Shown: positions 18,064-27,199, counted from the stretch's first letter. The stretch is 56,330 nucleotides of DNA from Rhodobacterales bacterium HKCCSP123 (GCA_015689745.1 WVSO01000016.1:1-56330), one strand, 5' to 3'. Numbers and translations: made by a program. The notes: generated by a model not told the origin, from the sequence alone.

Positions 18064-19986
18064 TTACAGCACACCCTGATCGCGCAGCGCCTGCTCGGCC
18101 TCGGGGTCGACCCACCAGAAATCGAGGAACCCGATGCCATAGGGCGGCAGCTCCTCGGGGTAGCGGTAGTGGTTGTAATAGGCGACCCAGCTCGAGTCGT
18201 TGAACCACTGCGGCACCCGGATGCGCAGGCTGCGCAGCACGCGGTCCAGCGCGCGGGTGGCGACCTCCATCTCCTCGCGGGTCTCGGCCCGGATGACCGT
18301 CTCGAGCAATTCGTCGATCACCGGATCGGCAAGCCCCGCCACGTTGAACAGGCTCTCGTCGGCGCCGATCGAGCCGAAATACTGCCGCAGGCTGGTGCCC
18401 GGCTCGTAGCTCATCGGGAAATGATCGGTCAGGATGTCGAAATCCGCGTCGCGCTGGCGCTGGTTCATCTGCGCCCCGTCCACGCGGGTCAGCCGCGCGT
18501 CGATACCGATGGCGCGCAGGTTCTCGACATAGGGGTTGATGATCCGGTCGAAGAGCGGCCCGGCGTTCAGGAACTCCACTTCCAGCGTGCGCCCCTGGGC
18601 ATTACGCAGGAGGCCGTCGTCGCCGGGCGTCCAGCCCGCCTCCTCGAGGAGCGCGGTTGCGCGCCGCGCCTGCCGGCGGTCGAAGGTCCGGTCGGGGTCC
18701 GAGGCGGGCGTGGCGAAGGGCACGTCGGTGAAGACCTCCTCGGGGATGCGTCCACGGAACGGCTCCAGCACGGCCAGCTCCTCGGGCGGGGGCAGCCCCT
18801 CGGCCTCGAGATGGGTGTTTTCCCAGAAGCTGTCGATCGGCTGGTAGAGACCGTAGAACAGGGTCTGGTTCGTCCATTCGAAGTTGAACATCAGCGCGAT
18901 GGCCTCGCGCACGCGGGGGTCCTGGAATTTCTCGCGGCGCAGGTTGAAGACGAAGCTCTGCCCGCTGGCGATCAGGCCCTGGGGGATTTCCTCGCGAATC
19001 ACGATGCCGTCGTTCAGGCGCGGGAAGTCATAGCTGTTGGCCCAGTTCTGCGACGAGTTTTCCTGCCGGAACATGTAGTTCCCGGCGGTGAAGCCCTCGA
19101 AGGCAGCGATCGAGTCGGCGTAGTACTCCACGCGGATCGACCCGAAATTGTTCCGGCCCCGGTTGATGGGCAGATCGTTGCCCCAATAGTCCTCGTCACG
19201 CACGAAGACCGTGGACCGGCCCGGATCGACCTCGCCCAGGACATAGGGACCGGACCCGACCAGCGGCTCCAGCCGGCTGTCGGCGAAATCGAGGCCGCTT
19301 GCCTCGTGGCTCGCACGGCTGAAGACGGGCAGTCCGCCCGCCGCCTCGATCCGCCCGCGCACCTGGCTGTCGGGGTTGAAGTTGAAGCGGATCCGGCGCT
19401 CGTCCAGCACCTCGGCGCTGTCGATCGTGAGCGGAATGTTGGCCCGGAACGAGGGCAGCCCCTCGTCGCGCAGGATCTCGTAGGAGAAGAGCGCATCATC
19501 GGCCGTCACCGGCGTGCCGTCCGAGAACCGCGCCCCTTCGCGAATGGTGAAGATCACGTAGGACCGATCCTCCGGATAGGCCATGGTCTCGCACAGCAGG
19601 CAGTAGCTTTCGCCGATGGTGTCGAGTGTCCCCTCCAGCATCGACTCGAAGAAGATGGTCGCAAGAACCGCCGGGTTCCCCTGGTTCGTATAGGGGTGCA
19701 TCGAGTCGAACGACCCGCCCGCGCTCGACCAGCTGAGCGACATCTCGCCCCCCTGCGGCGCATCGGGGTTCACGTAATCCAGGTGCTCGAAATCCGCCGG
19801 GTAGGTCAGGTCCTGCAGCCCGAAGGTGGCAAAGCCGTGGGTGACGGTCAGCGCCTCGTCCTGCGCCCGCACCGGGAGCGCGGCCAGCGCAAGGATCAGG
19901 GCGGCGCCAAGCGGCAGCGGCGCAAGGGCGGCACGGATGCGGGGCGCCGTGTGGGCGACGGCGAGGGCGGTGGGGCGTTCGGTCAT
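18064..19986 (-). CDS. yejA: Periplasmic peptide-binding protein YejA
   Basis: A 640-residue solute-binding protein of the SBP_bac_5 family that captures oligopeptides for YejBEF. A signal peptide ends near LAALPVRA-QDEAL (about residue 37). Family marks include HGFATFGLQDL, YTNQGNPAVLATIFFESM and RFSDGTPVTADD. The ATG at 19986 has a GGAG site 8 bases upstream; a start at 20043 would make an odd extension before the signal peptide. It heads the yejABEF operon. Confidence 0.94.
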   Translation of the reverse strand: MTERPTALAVAHTAPRIRAALAPLPLGAALILALAALPVRAQDEALTVTHGFATFGLQDLTYPADFEHLDYVNPDAPQGGEMSLSWSSAGGSFDSMHPYTNQGNPAVLATIFFESMLEGTLDTIGESYCLLCETMAYPEDRSYVIFTIREGARFSDGTPVTADDALFSYEILRDEGLPSFRANIPLTIDSAEVLDERRIRFNFNPDSQVRGRIEAAGGLPVFSRASHEASGLDFADSRLEPLVGSGPYVLGEVDPGRSTVFVRDEDYWGNDLPINRGRNNFGSIRVEYYADSIAAFEGFTAGNYMFRQENSSQNWANSYDFPRLNDGIVIREEIPQGLIASGQSFVFNLRREKFQDPRVREAIALMFNFEWTNQTLFYGLYQPIDSFWENTHLEAEGLPPPEELAVLEPFRGRIPEEVFTDVPFATPASDPDRTFDRRQARRATALLEEAGWTPGDDGLLRNAQGRTLEVEFLNAGPLFDRIINPYVENLRAIGIDARLTRVDGAQMNQRQRDADFDILTDHFPMSYEPGTSLRQYFGSIGADESLFNVAGLADPVIDELLETVIRAETREEMEVATRALDRVLRSLRIRVPQWFNDSSWVAYYNHYRYPEELPPYGIGFLDFWWVDPEAEQALRDQGVL

Positions 19987-20113
19987 GCGGATCTCCAGAC
20001 TCGTCCTCTGGGGGTCTTCCCCCCTCAAACTGTGTCGCAACACGTTAGAGACCAGCCCCGCATCGGTTCAAGTTGAGATTGCGTGATCAGCGGTGATCGG
20101 ACACCGCAGAACG

Positions 20114-20138
20114 AAAAAGGCCGCCCTAACGGGCGGCC
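20114..20138 (-). terminator. Terminator after cycM
   Basis: On the minus strand an 8-bp stem (GGGCGGCC / GGCCGCCC as read, loop of 4) is followed by five T, 25 bases beyond the cycM stop. This is a standard Rho-independent terminator. Confidence 0.88.
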
Positions 20139-20162
20139 CTCCGATCCGGTGCGGCGCCCAGG

Positions 20163-20681
20163 TTACTCGGTGGTGGTCGCCAGATAGGCGATCAGGTTCG
20201 CCCGGTCCTCGACATCGCGCATCCCGTTGTAGGCCATCGCGGTGCCCGGCGCGTATTCGCGCGGGTTCGAGATGAAGTTCGACAGGTTCTCGGGGGTCCA
20301 GTCACCCTCGAGCGACCGCAGGGCGTCCGAATAGTTGAACGCGGCGACGCTATGCTTCGCGCGCCCCACGACACCGTTCAGGTGCGGGCCGACCCCGTCA
20401 TTGCCATTGAGAGCGTGGCAGGCCGAGCACTGGCGCCACAGCCGCTCGCCCGCGGCGGCGTCGGCGGTGGCGTAGACATCGGCAAAGGCGACCTCGACGA
20501 CCTCTTCCTCGACTTCGGCCTCGCCGTGTTCCTCGACCAGGATGGCATAGCCCGGCGCATGATCGTCGCCGTGGCTCTCGATGTTGTAGAGCCCCTCGGC
20601 GGCCCAGCCGCCCAGAAGAAGCACCAGCATTGCGCCGCAGACAGAGGCGAACGCCTTGGTGATGGTCATGGTGTCGAGCAT
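20163..20681 (-). CDS. cycM: Membrane-anchored cytochrome c (CycM/cytochrome c552 type)
   Basis: A 172-residue class I cytochrome c with an uncleaved N-terminal helix (about residues 7-27), an acidic linker (EEHGEAEVEEEVVEV), a c-heme site CSACH (85-89) and a probable Met ligand in YAPGTAMAYNGM. This plan is that of CycM and cytochrome cy, which carry electrons from the bc1 complex to terminal oxidases while tethered to the membrane. The ATG at 20681 is chosen for its GGGAAGA site; the in-frame upstream codons overlap the pheA promoter. Confidence 0.92.
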   Translation of the reverse strand: MLDTMTITKAFASVCGAMLVLLLGGWAAEGLYNIESHGDDHAPGYAILVEEHGEAEVEEEVVEVAFADVYATADAAAGERLWRQCSACHALNGNDGVGPHLNGVVGRAKHSVAAFNYSDALRSLEGDWTPENLSNFISNPREYAPGTAMAYNGMRDVEDRANLIAYLATTTE

Positions 20682-20788
20682 GGTCTTCCCAATCGTATCG
20701 CGGTTTCGGGGGTATGTATGGGGTTTCACCGACCCAAGGCAAGGTGTAGGGAGCGCGACGAAACGCCCACTCGCGCCGAGGTGGAGAC

Positions 20789-21619
20789 ATGACCGCACGC
20801 ATCGCCTTCCAGGGAGAGCCCGGGGCCTATTCGCACCAGGCCTGCCATGCCGCCCGCCCGGGGCTCGAGGCCCTGCCCTGCGCCACCTTCGAGGAGGCGA
20901 TCGAGGCCGTCCGCGAAGGCCGGGCCGACCAGGCGATGCTGCCGGTCGAGAACACGACCTATGGCCGGGTCGCCGATATTCACCGCCTTCTGCCCGAATC
21001 CGGTCTGCACATCGTCGACGAGGCTTTCGTGCGCGTGCACATCAACCTGCTGGCCGTGCCCGGCGCGACGCTCGCCGACATCAAGGAGGCGCATAGCCAC
21101 CTCGTCCTGTTGCCGCAATGCGCGCGCTTCCTGCGCGAGCAGGGTATCGCGGGCCGCGTCAGCCCCGACAACGCCCGCGCCGCGCGCGACGTGGCGGCCT
21201 GGGGCGACAAGTCGAAAGCCGCGCTCGCCTCGGAACTGGCGGGCGAGATCTACGGCCTCGACGTGCTGGCCCGCCATATCGAGGATCACGACACCAATAC
21301 CACGCGCTTCCTCATCATGTCGCGTGAACCCGACCTGACGCGCCGCGGCGATCACATGATGACCACCTTCGTCTTCCGCGTCCGCAACATCCCCGCAGCC
21401 CTTTACAAGGCGATGGGCGGGTTTGCCACGAACGGGGTGAACATGACCAAGCTGGAAAGCTACATGGTCGACGGCTCCTTCACCGCGACGCAGTTCTACG
21501 CCGACATCGAGGGGCACCCCGATGACGCCAACGTCAGGCTGGCGCTGGAGGAGCTGGAGTATTTCACCAGCTACCTCAAGGTTCTGGGCACCTATCCCGC
21601 AGCCTCCGTCCGTGACTGA
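20789..21619 (+). CDS. pheA: Prephenate dehydratase
   Basis: A 276-residue enzyme that converts prephenate to phenylpyruvate in phenylalanine synthesis. It has the opening ARIAFQGEPGAYSHQA, the substrate motif LPVENTTYGRV, the conserved DTNTTRFLI (TRF), and a C-terminal ACT domain (about residues 195-270) with NMTKLESYMVDGSF for feedback by phenylalanine. It is monofunctional, with no chorismate mutase part. It is divergent from cycM and preceded by GGTGGAGA. Confidence 0.95.
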   Translation: MTARIAFQGEPGAYSHQACHAARPGLEALPCATFEEAIEAVREGRADQAMLPVENTTYGRVADIHRLLPESGLHIVDEAFVRVHINLLAVPGATLADIKEAHSHLVLLPQCARFLREQGIAGRVSPDNARAARDVAAWGDKSKAALASELAGEIYGLDVLARHIEDHDTNTTRFLIMSREPDLTRRGDHMMTTFVFRVRNIPAALYKAMGGFATNGVNMTKLESYMVDGSFTATQFYADIEGHPDDANVRLALEELEYFTSYLKVLGTYPAASVRD

Positions 21620-21624
21620 GGGGC

Positions 21625-22368
21625 TCAGCGGGGCGGTGCGGCCTCGTCGAGGTTGAAGATCACGTAGAGCCGCCGCTCGGCGACCCGCCGCATCCGCAGC
21701 TCGACCGGCTGACGCAGCCTGCCGTTTTCGAGCATCAGGCCGATCTCGAACAGGAAACGCTCCGCCGCGGCTCCGCGCCCGCCATCGCCGCGCGCCGTGG
21801 CGATGTTGCTTTCCAGGTGGATCAGCGGCGCGCTGAAGGATTGCCCGTTGCCGCATCGCAGCTCGAGAAACCCGGTCGCATCCGTCGCCCAGCGCAGCCT
21901 CAGGTAAACCTGCTGCCACTGGCCGAAGCCCGAGGGGGGCACGCAGGTGCGCCCGCGAAAACTGATGCCCCGCCGCGCATCGAGGTCGAGCGAGAACAGC
22001 TCCGGACGTCCGCCCGCGCCTTGCCACCGGGCCAGGCTCAAGCCTGCACCGCCCGCGCCGCCGGCAAGGTCTTCCGGTACGAAGACCTCGAAACTGTAGA
22101 GATACTGGTGCCCCACCCGGTAGATGCCGCCTCCGGCAAGCGCCGAGGCGCGCTCTCCCGGGCCGAGGCGAAAGGCGATCTCGCCGTCCTCCGGCTCCGG
22201 CGCGCGGTCTGATCGGGTCGAGATCGTGTAGTGCTCGGGCAGCCAGTCCGGTCGGTCCGTCCCCGCCGCCGCGATCGCCGCGGCTGGCGTCGTTTCGGGC
22301 TGGCAGGCGCCGAGAAGGGCGACCATCGCCGCCGCCACCGCGGGCTGCCACCATGCCGCGCGGCGCAC
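21625..22368 (-). CDS. Lipoprotein with polysaccharide-lyase-like domain
   Basis: A 247-residue predicted lipoprotein with lipobox LLGAC (cleavage before Cys22). The rest looks like the jelly-roll heparin-lyase-I-like domain (YLYSFEVFVPEDL, GISFRGRTCVPPSGFGQWQQVYLR...), which in the family binds or cleaves polysaccharides. Catalytic residues cannot be placed by eye. It starts with GTG right after the desaturase stop, so it is probably co-transcribed with it. Confidence 0.7.
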   Translation of the reverse strand: MRRAAWWQPAVAAAMVALLGACQPETTPAAAIAAAGTDRPDWLPEHYTISTRSDRAPEPEDGEIAFRLGPGERASALAGGGIYRVGHQYLYSFEVFVPEDLAGGAGGAGLSLARWQGAGGRPELFSLDLDARRGISFRGRTCVPPSGFGQWQQVYLRLRWATDATGFLELRCGNGQSFSAPLIHLESNIATARGDGGRGAAAERFLFEIGLMLENGRLRQPVELRMRRVAERRLYVIFNLDEAAPPR

Positions 22369-22372
22369 CCCG

Positions 22373-23365
22373 CTACTCTGCCGGGACCATACCGGCGCCC
22401 TCGCCCCGGCGTGGAAACCGGATCATCCTGCCCCGGTCCTCGTCGTAAAGCTTCCAGCGCAGGCAGCCGAGCCCCTGCCAGAATCCGATCTTTTCCGAAT
22501 CGATCAGCCCCCGTGCCTCAAGGTCGGCATGGGCCTCCTTGAGCCGGTAGCCCGGGATCATCGCGTTCAGGTGGTGCAGGTCGTGAAACGCGATATTCAG
22601 CGTCACGAGGTCGAAAAGCCGACCCCAATCCAGCACCGAGGACCCCTCCAGCGCGGCGGTCTGGAAATCCAGCTCGGGCTTGGTCCCCCAGTGGATATGT
22701 TCGAAATTGTGCACGACATAAGGGATGAGCGAGCCAAAGGCCGTCGCCATCCAGACCGTGCCGGCCCAGACCGCCAGCCCCGGCCAGCCCGCGACCCACC
22801 AGATCGTCCCGACATAGGCGGCCAGCAGCACGTTGTGCAGGACCAGGTCGCCGATGCCGGTCTTCAGCCCGTAAAGCGGCATGCGCCGCAGGATGCCGTA
22901 CAGGATGAACGGCCCCACCAGGATCAGCGTGACCGGGCTGCGATAGAGGCGGTATTGCAGCCGTTTCCATCCCGGCGCGGCCTGCCATTCCTTCAGCGTC
23001 ATCACGTAGATCTCGAACGTGTCCCGCCGGTCGAGGTCGCTCACATGGGTGTGGTGCAGCGTGTGGATGTGTTTCGTCGCCTTGTAGGGCGACATCGCGA
23101 TGGGCGAAATCAGCGTGCCCACCGTGTCATTCACCGCGCGCGAGGTGAAAAAGGACCGGTGCAGGCAATCGTGCTGGATCATGTAGATCCTGAGGCCCAT
23201 CGCCGAGGTCAGAACCATGGCCGGGAACAGGACCGCCCAATGCCCGATCGAGGCGAGCGCCAGGGACATGCCGGCCACGTAGAGCGCGAAGGTGGCAGAC
23301 AGCTCGATCCACGCCCGCCGGTCATCCGCGCCGGCGTGGCGCCGGGCGGCAGCACGAATATCCAT
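22373..23365 (-). CDS. Fatty acid desaturase (membrane, di-iron)
   Basis: A 330-residue inner-membrane protein with the three histidine boxes of acyl desaturases: HDCLH (about 84-88), HTLHHTH (about 122-128) and HDLHH (about 263-267), set between hydrophobic helices. It inserts double bonds into acyl chains or modifies a related lipid or carotenoid; the exact substrate is not clear. The ATG at 23365 has a strong GGAAAGGGG site upstream. Other possibilities are a beta-carotene hydroxylase or alkane hydroxylase relative, but the HDCLHRSFF box favours a desaturase. Confidence 0.85.
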   Translation of the reverse strand: MDIRAAARRHAGADDRRAWIELSATFALYVAGMSLALASIGHWAVLFPAMVLTSAMGLRIYMIQHDCLHRSFFTSRAVNDTVGTLISPIAMSPYKATKHIHTLHHTHVSDLDRRDTFEIYVMTLKEWQAAPGWKRLQYRLYRSPVTLILVGPFILYGILRRMPLYGLKTGIGDLVLHNVLLAAYVGTIWWVAGWPGLAVWAGTVWMATAFGSLIPYVVHNFEHIHWGTKPELDFQTAALEGSSVLDWGRLFDLVTLNIAFHDLHHLNAMIPGYRLKEAHADLEARGLIDSEKIGFWQGLGCLRWKLYDEDRGRMIRFPRRGEGAGMVPAE

Positions 23366-23561
23366 GGCCCCTTTCCCCTTCCGTGACTCTCCTCTGGGCA
23401 CTCGTGACGCTGACGTTATGACACTCAGCCTAGCAACCGCGCTTCGCACCGATCAAGCCCTGCGATTGCCACGGCCGCCGGCCCCCGGGTTTGCACCTGT
23501 TCCAATCTGGCGTAGGTTCGACCCTTTCGACTGCTCCCGAACCCGAGGACCGACCCGACCC

Positions 23562-25109
23562 ATGCCCGACCCCAAGCGCCCGACGCTCGAGATCCGCCAT
23601 GCCACCCCGGGCGACATTCCCGGCATCGTCGCGCTCTCGGCGCGGGTCTATACCGAGGAACCGCCCTATACCCGCGGGCAGGTCGCGGGCCATGTCCATG
23701 CCTTCCCCGAAGGCGTCTTCGTCGCGACCTACGACGGTCAGATCGTGGGCTACGCCGCCTCGTCCCGTATCAAGGAAGACCGCGTGATGGTGCCCCATAG
23801 CTGGGACGAGATCACCGGCGGCGGCTACGGCTCGCAGCACAACGGCAATGGCGACTGGCTCTACGGGATCGAGGTGATGGTCGACCCGGGCCGCCGTCGC
23901 CTGCGCATCGGCAAGCGGCTCTACGCCGCGCGCGAGCGGCTCTGCATCGACCTCGGCCTCAAGGGCATCGCCTTCGGCGGGCGGATGCCGGGCTATCGCC
24001 GCGCGCAAAAGGCGCATCCGACCCCCGACGCCTATCTCGACGCCGTGCGCGCGGGGCGGCTGCGCGACAGCGTGCTGTCGTTCCAGATGAAGGCCGGGTT
24101 CGAGCCCGCCCGCGCCCTGCCGCGCTATGCGCCCGAGGACAAGCCGTCCGGTGGGCACGCGGCGCTCATGCTCTGGCACAACCCTTATTTCGACGCCGAG
24201 GCAGGCACCCAGCCGATCACGCGCGCCAATCCCGACATGGTGCGCGTCGCCTCGGTCCAGCTCAACGCGCGGACGCTGAAGGACCCGGAGGAGTTCTATG
24301 AGACCGTCGATTACTTCACCAACATCGCTTCGGAATACGGGGCCGATTTCGTGGTCTTTCCCGAGCATTTCACGCTCCAGCTCCTCTCCTGCGAGGAAGA
24401 GGAACTGCCCCCGCAACGCGCCATCGAGCGCGCCACCGAGCACACGGCGGAATTCGTTTCCCGGCTGCAGAAGATGGCGCTGAGCCGCGCGATCAACATC
24501 ATCGGCGGCAGTCACGCAACGAAGATGGAGGACGGCGACATCCACAATGTCTGCCACGTCTTCCTGCGCGACGGCACCGTCCACCGTCAGGAGAAACTGC
24601 ACCCCACCCCCGACGAGCGCAGCTACTGGAACATCAGGGGCGGCGATGCGATCGACGTGATCGACACCGACTGCGGCCCGGTCGGCGTGATGATCTGCTA
24701 CGACAGCGAATTCCCCGAGGCCGCCCGACGCCTCGCCGACGAGGGTGCGCGCATCCTCTTCGTGCCCTACAACACCGACACGCGGCACGGGCATCTGCGC
24801 GTGAAATACTGCTGCCAGGCCCGCGCGGTCGAGAACCAGTGCTACGTCGTGACCAGCGGCATGGTCGGCAACCTCGACAACGTGTCGAACCTCGACATCC
24901 AGTATGCCCATTCCGCCATTCTCACGCCCTGCGATTTCCCCTTCGCCCGCGACGGCATCGCCGCCGAGGCCTCGGAGAATGTCGAGATGATCATCGTCGC
25001 CGACCTGAACCTCGCCTCGGTCCAATGGGCCCGCGCGCAAGGCTCCGTCCGCAACCTGCGCGACCGGCGCTTCGATCTTTATCGCACGCGCTGGTCGGAC
25101 GGCGGCTAG
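23562..25109 (+). CDS. GNAT acetyltransferase-nitrilase fusion protein
   Basis: A 515-residue two-domain protein. Residues about 8-190 form a GNAT N-acetyltransferase (LEIRHATPGDIPGIVALSARVY; acetyl-CoA loop near DPGRRRLRIGKRLY). Residues about 225-510 form a carbon-nitrogen hydrolase with the catalytic triad Glu (FPEHFTL, about 267), Lys (QEKLHPT, about 344) and Cys (ICYDSEFPE, about 378). The combination suggests a two-step modification or removal of an amide or amine, but no substrate can be named. It is divergent from the desaturase, and its start is the ATG just before PDPKRP. Confidence 0.88.
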   Translation: MPDPKRPTLEIRHATPGDIPGIVALSARVYTEEPPYTRGQVAGHVHAFPEGVFVATYDGQIVGYAASSRIKEDRVMVPHSWDEITGGGYGSQHNGNGDWLYGIEVMVDPGRRRLRIGKRLYAARERLCIDLGLKGIAFGGRMPGYRRAQKAHPTPDAYLDAVRAGRLRDSVLSFQMKAGFEPARALPRYAPEDKPSGGHAALMLWHNPYFDAEAGTQPITRANPDMVRVASVQLNARTLKDPEEFYETVDYFTNIASEYGADFVVFPEHFTLQLLSCEEEELPPQRAIERATEHTAEFVSRLQKMALSRAINIIGGSHATKMEDGDIHNVCHVFLRDGTVHRQEKLHPTPDERSYWNIRGGDAIDVIDTDCGPVGVMICYDSEFPEAARRLADEGARILFVPYNTDTRHGHLRVKYCCQARAVENQCYVVTSGMVGNLDNVSNLDIQYAHSAILTPCDFPFARDGIAAEASENVEMIIVADLNLASVQWARAQGSVRNLRDRRFDLYRTRWSDGG

Positions 25110-25966
25110 GGCTGCGCCGCCAGCAGCCGCTCCATCGCCGGATGCGGGAAATCCCGCGCCGCGGTGATCGCGTAGAAGGTCTCGACGATGCCGAGGTCAC
25201 CCCGCGCCTGCATCAGCGTGCCGGCCCCGATCTCGTCGGCCATGACGACCGGCGGGGCGAGCGCGACTCCCGTGTCCTGCCGCGTCAGCAGGCGGACCAT
25301 GGCCATGTCGTCCACCTCGGCGAGGATGTCGGGCGTGATCCCGTGGCGCACGCAAAGCGCGTCGAACCCCGTGCGGATCGCGCTTTGCGTGGGAAGGATC
25401 AGCGGCTGTGACGACAGGAGCGACAAGGCATCCTTGCCCGCCACCCGCCCCGGCGTGCCGATCAGCGCCACCGCCTGCGCCGACAGCCGCCGCGCGGTCA
25501 GGTCGGGGAAGGCATGGGCATCGGGCGGCTCGGTCGACAGGACCACGTCCAGCGCCAGAGCCGCCAGCCGCGGCAGAAGCACGCCGCCCGAGCCGGAAAC
25601 CAGCGCCAGCGGCACCTCGCCCAGCACGGGCGCGAGAAACCGCATCTGGAAGTTGCGCGAGAGCGTGGACAGCGCGCCCACGCGCAGCGGCCGCGCGCCG
25701 CCCGCCGTGCCCAGCGCCGCGATCAGTTCCTCGCCCGTGCCGAAGATGCGGTCGGCATGATCCAGCGCGATGCGCCCCGCCTCGGTCAGGATCAACTGCC
25801 GCCCCTTGCGCTCGAACAGCGGGCGGCCCAGCCGCTCCTCCAGCTGCCGGATCTGCGCCGAGAGCGCCGATTGCGACAGGTTCAGCCGCTCGGCGGCGCG
25901 GGTCAGGTGCCCCTCGCGCGCGACCTCGCGGAAATAGCGCAGGTGGTGGTAGTTGAGACGGTCCAT
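25106..25966 (-). CDS. LysR-family transcriptional regulator
   Basis: A 286-residue regulator with an N-terminal winged helix (YFREVAREGHLTRAAERLNLSQSALSAQIRQLEERLG, read in two parts: residues 11-30 and 31-47) and a substrate-binding-like effector domain. It resembles the NhaR subgroup in its MDRLNYHHLRYF opening. It lies 76 bases downstream of the SbtA-type permease gene on the same strand and probably controls it. Its 3' end overlaps the GNAT-nitrilase stop by 4 bases. Confidence 0.88.
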   Translation of the reverse strand: MDRLNYHHLRYFREVAREGHLTRAAERLNLSQSALSAQIRQLEERLGRPLFERKGRQLILTEAGRIALDHADRIFGTGEELIAALGTAGGARPLRVGALSTLSRNFQMRFLAPVLGEVPLALVSGSGGVLLPRLAALALDVVLSTEPPDAHAFPDLTARRLSAQAVALIGTPGRVAGKDALSLLSSQPLILPTQSAIRTGFDALCVRHGITPDILAEVDDMAMVRLLTRQDTGVALAPPVVMADEIGAGTLMQARGDLGIVETFYAITAARDFPHPAMERLLAAQP

Positions 25967-26004
25967 CTTCGGGATAATAGAACGTATTGCGCGGTAACAT
26001 ACAG

Positions 26005-26034
26005 AAAAAGCGCGCCACGGGTCCCGCGGCGCGC
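26005..26034 (-). terminator. Terminator after the SbtA-type permease gene
   Basis: On the minus strand a 7-bp stem GGCGCGC / GCGCGCC, extended by four more pairs after one mismatch, is followed by TTTTT. It sits 8 bases past the permease stop, so the LysR gene must have its own promoter or depend on read-through. Confidence 0.8.
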
Positions 26035-26042
26035 CCTCTGCC

Positions 26043-27095
26043 TCAGACCCCGATCACCAGGTCGGCCAGCGCGATCCAGAGCGGGATCGACAGGATCGCC
26101 ACCGGCGTGCCCAGCCCCGTCGAGGTGCCGACATAGGCCGAGGGGTTCGCCTCGGGCAGTGCGCCGCGCAGCGTCGGCGGGCCCGAGATGTCGGAACTGG
26201 AGGCCGCCATCACCGCCAGCAGCACCACGCCCCCCGCCGAGAACCCGGTCAGCTCATGCGCCACCAGCCCCGCGCCGAAGCCCAGCAGCCCGTGCAGCAG
26301 CGGCGCGGCGATGCCATAGGCGACATAGGCATGCGCCACCTTGCGCATTTCTCCCAACCGCTGCCACGCCTCGATCCCCATGATCAGCATCAGGATCGAC
26401 AGAAGGCCCCGGAACAGCGGCTCGTAGAAGCTGTCGTAAACGCTCTCGGGCCGCGCCAGCAGGCCGATGCCCAGCCCCAGAAGCAGCGCCGAAATGGCGG
26501 GGCTTTTCAGCGTGTCGGTCAGGATGCCCTTGACCATCGCGCCCTCGCCGCCCGTGCCGCTGCCCATGGTCACGGTCGCCACACCGCCCCCCGTGGGGGC
26601 CGCCGCCAGCCTCCGCGCGGCGCTCATCCGCGCCAGCAGGATCGCGGTCACCAGCGCCGCGATGTCCATGAACGGGTAAAGCGCGCCGATGAACCCCTCG
26701 TAGGCGATCCCCTCGGCATCCAGCATCACCATCCCCGCCGCCAGGGTCGAGGCCGAGACCGCCCCGAACAGCCCCGCCGTCGCCATCGCGTCCATCCGGT
26801 TCACGCCCCGGAAGGCCGCCAGCGCCCGCCCGCCGATCAGCACGATGGCCACGCCCAGCAGCGCCGCCAGCAGCGCGGGCACCGCCAGCGCCCAAAGGTC
26901 CGCCTCGCGCACGGAAATCCCGGCGCTCATCCCCACCTTCAGCAGCAGCACCAGCACGATGAACCTGTAGACCGGTTCCGGCACCTCCAGCTTGCTGCCC
27001 ATCGCGGCGATCACCATGCCTCCGATCAGGAAGGCCAGCGTCGGTTTCTGAACCTGAGCGACCAGCGTCGCGGCGATCTCCAAAGCCATGTCCAT
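26043..27095 (-). CDS. Sodium-dependent bicarbonate permease, SbtA family (DUF897)
   Basis: A 350-residue inner-membrane protein with about ten helices in two inverted halves. The end contains MAASSSDISGPPTLRGALPE and PSAYVGTSTGLGTPVAIL, the best-conserved stretch of the SbtA family of sodium/bicarbonate symporters. The probable start is the ATG at 27095 with GAGGGG 9 bases upstream. The next gene is a LysR regulator, and no SbtB (PII-like) partner is present in the window. Function as a bicarbonate importer is by family only. Confidence 0.83.
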   Translation of the reverse strand: MDMALEIAATLVAQVQKPTLAFLIGGMVIAAMGSKLEVPEPVYRFIVLVLLLKVGMSAGISVREADLWALAVPALLAALLGVAIVLIGGRALAAFRGVNRMDAMATAGLFGAVSASTLAAGMVMLDAEGIAYEGFIGALYPFMDIAALVTAILLARMSAARRLAAAPTGGGVATVTMGSGTGGEGAMVKGILTDTLKSPAISALLLGLGIGLLARPESVYDSFYEPLFRGLLSILMLIMGIEAWQRLGEMRKVAHAYVAYGIAAPLLHGLLGFGAGLVAHELTGFSAGGVVLLAVMAASSSDISGPPTLRGALPEANPSAYVGTSTGLGTPVAILSIPLWIALADLVIGV

Positions 27096-27178
27096 ATCGC
27101 GCATCCCCTCGGCATGTTGCGGTTGGGGGGCGATATGCGGCGGTGTGTGGAGAATGAAAAATATATGTTTGCGTGGTT

Positions 27179-27199
27179 TCGTTCTGCAAAAAAGAACGA
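27179..27199 (-). terminator. Possible weak terminator after azlD
   Basis: A 7-bp stem TCGTTCT / AGAACGA with a T-rich loop lies directly after the azlD stop on the minus strand. There is no T-tail. The surrounding 27140-27190 is AT-rich and more likely holds the promoter of the permease gene. Confidence 0.3.
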
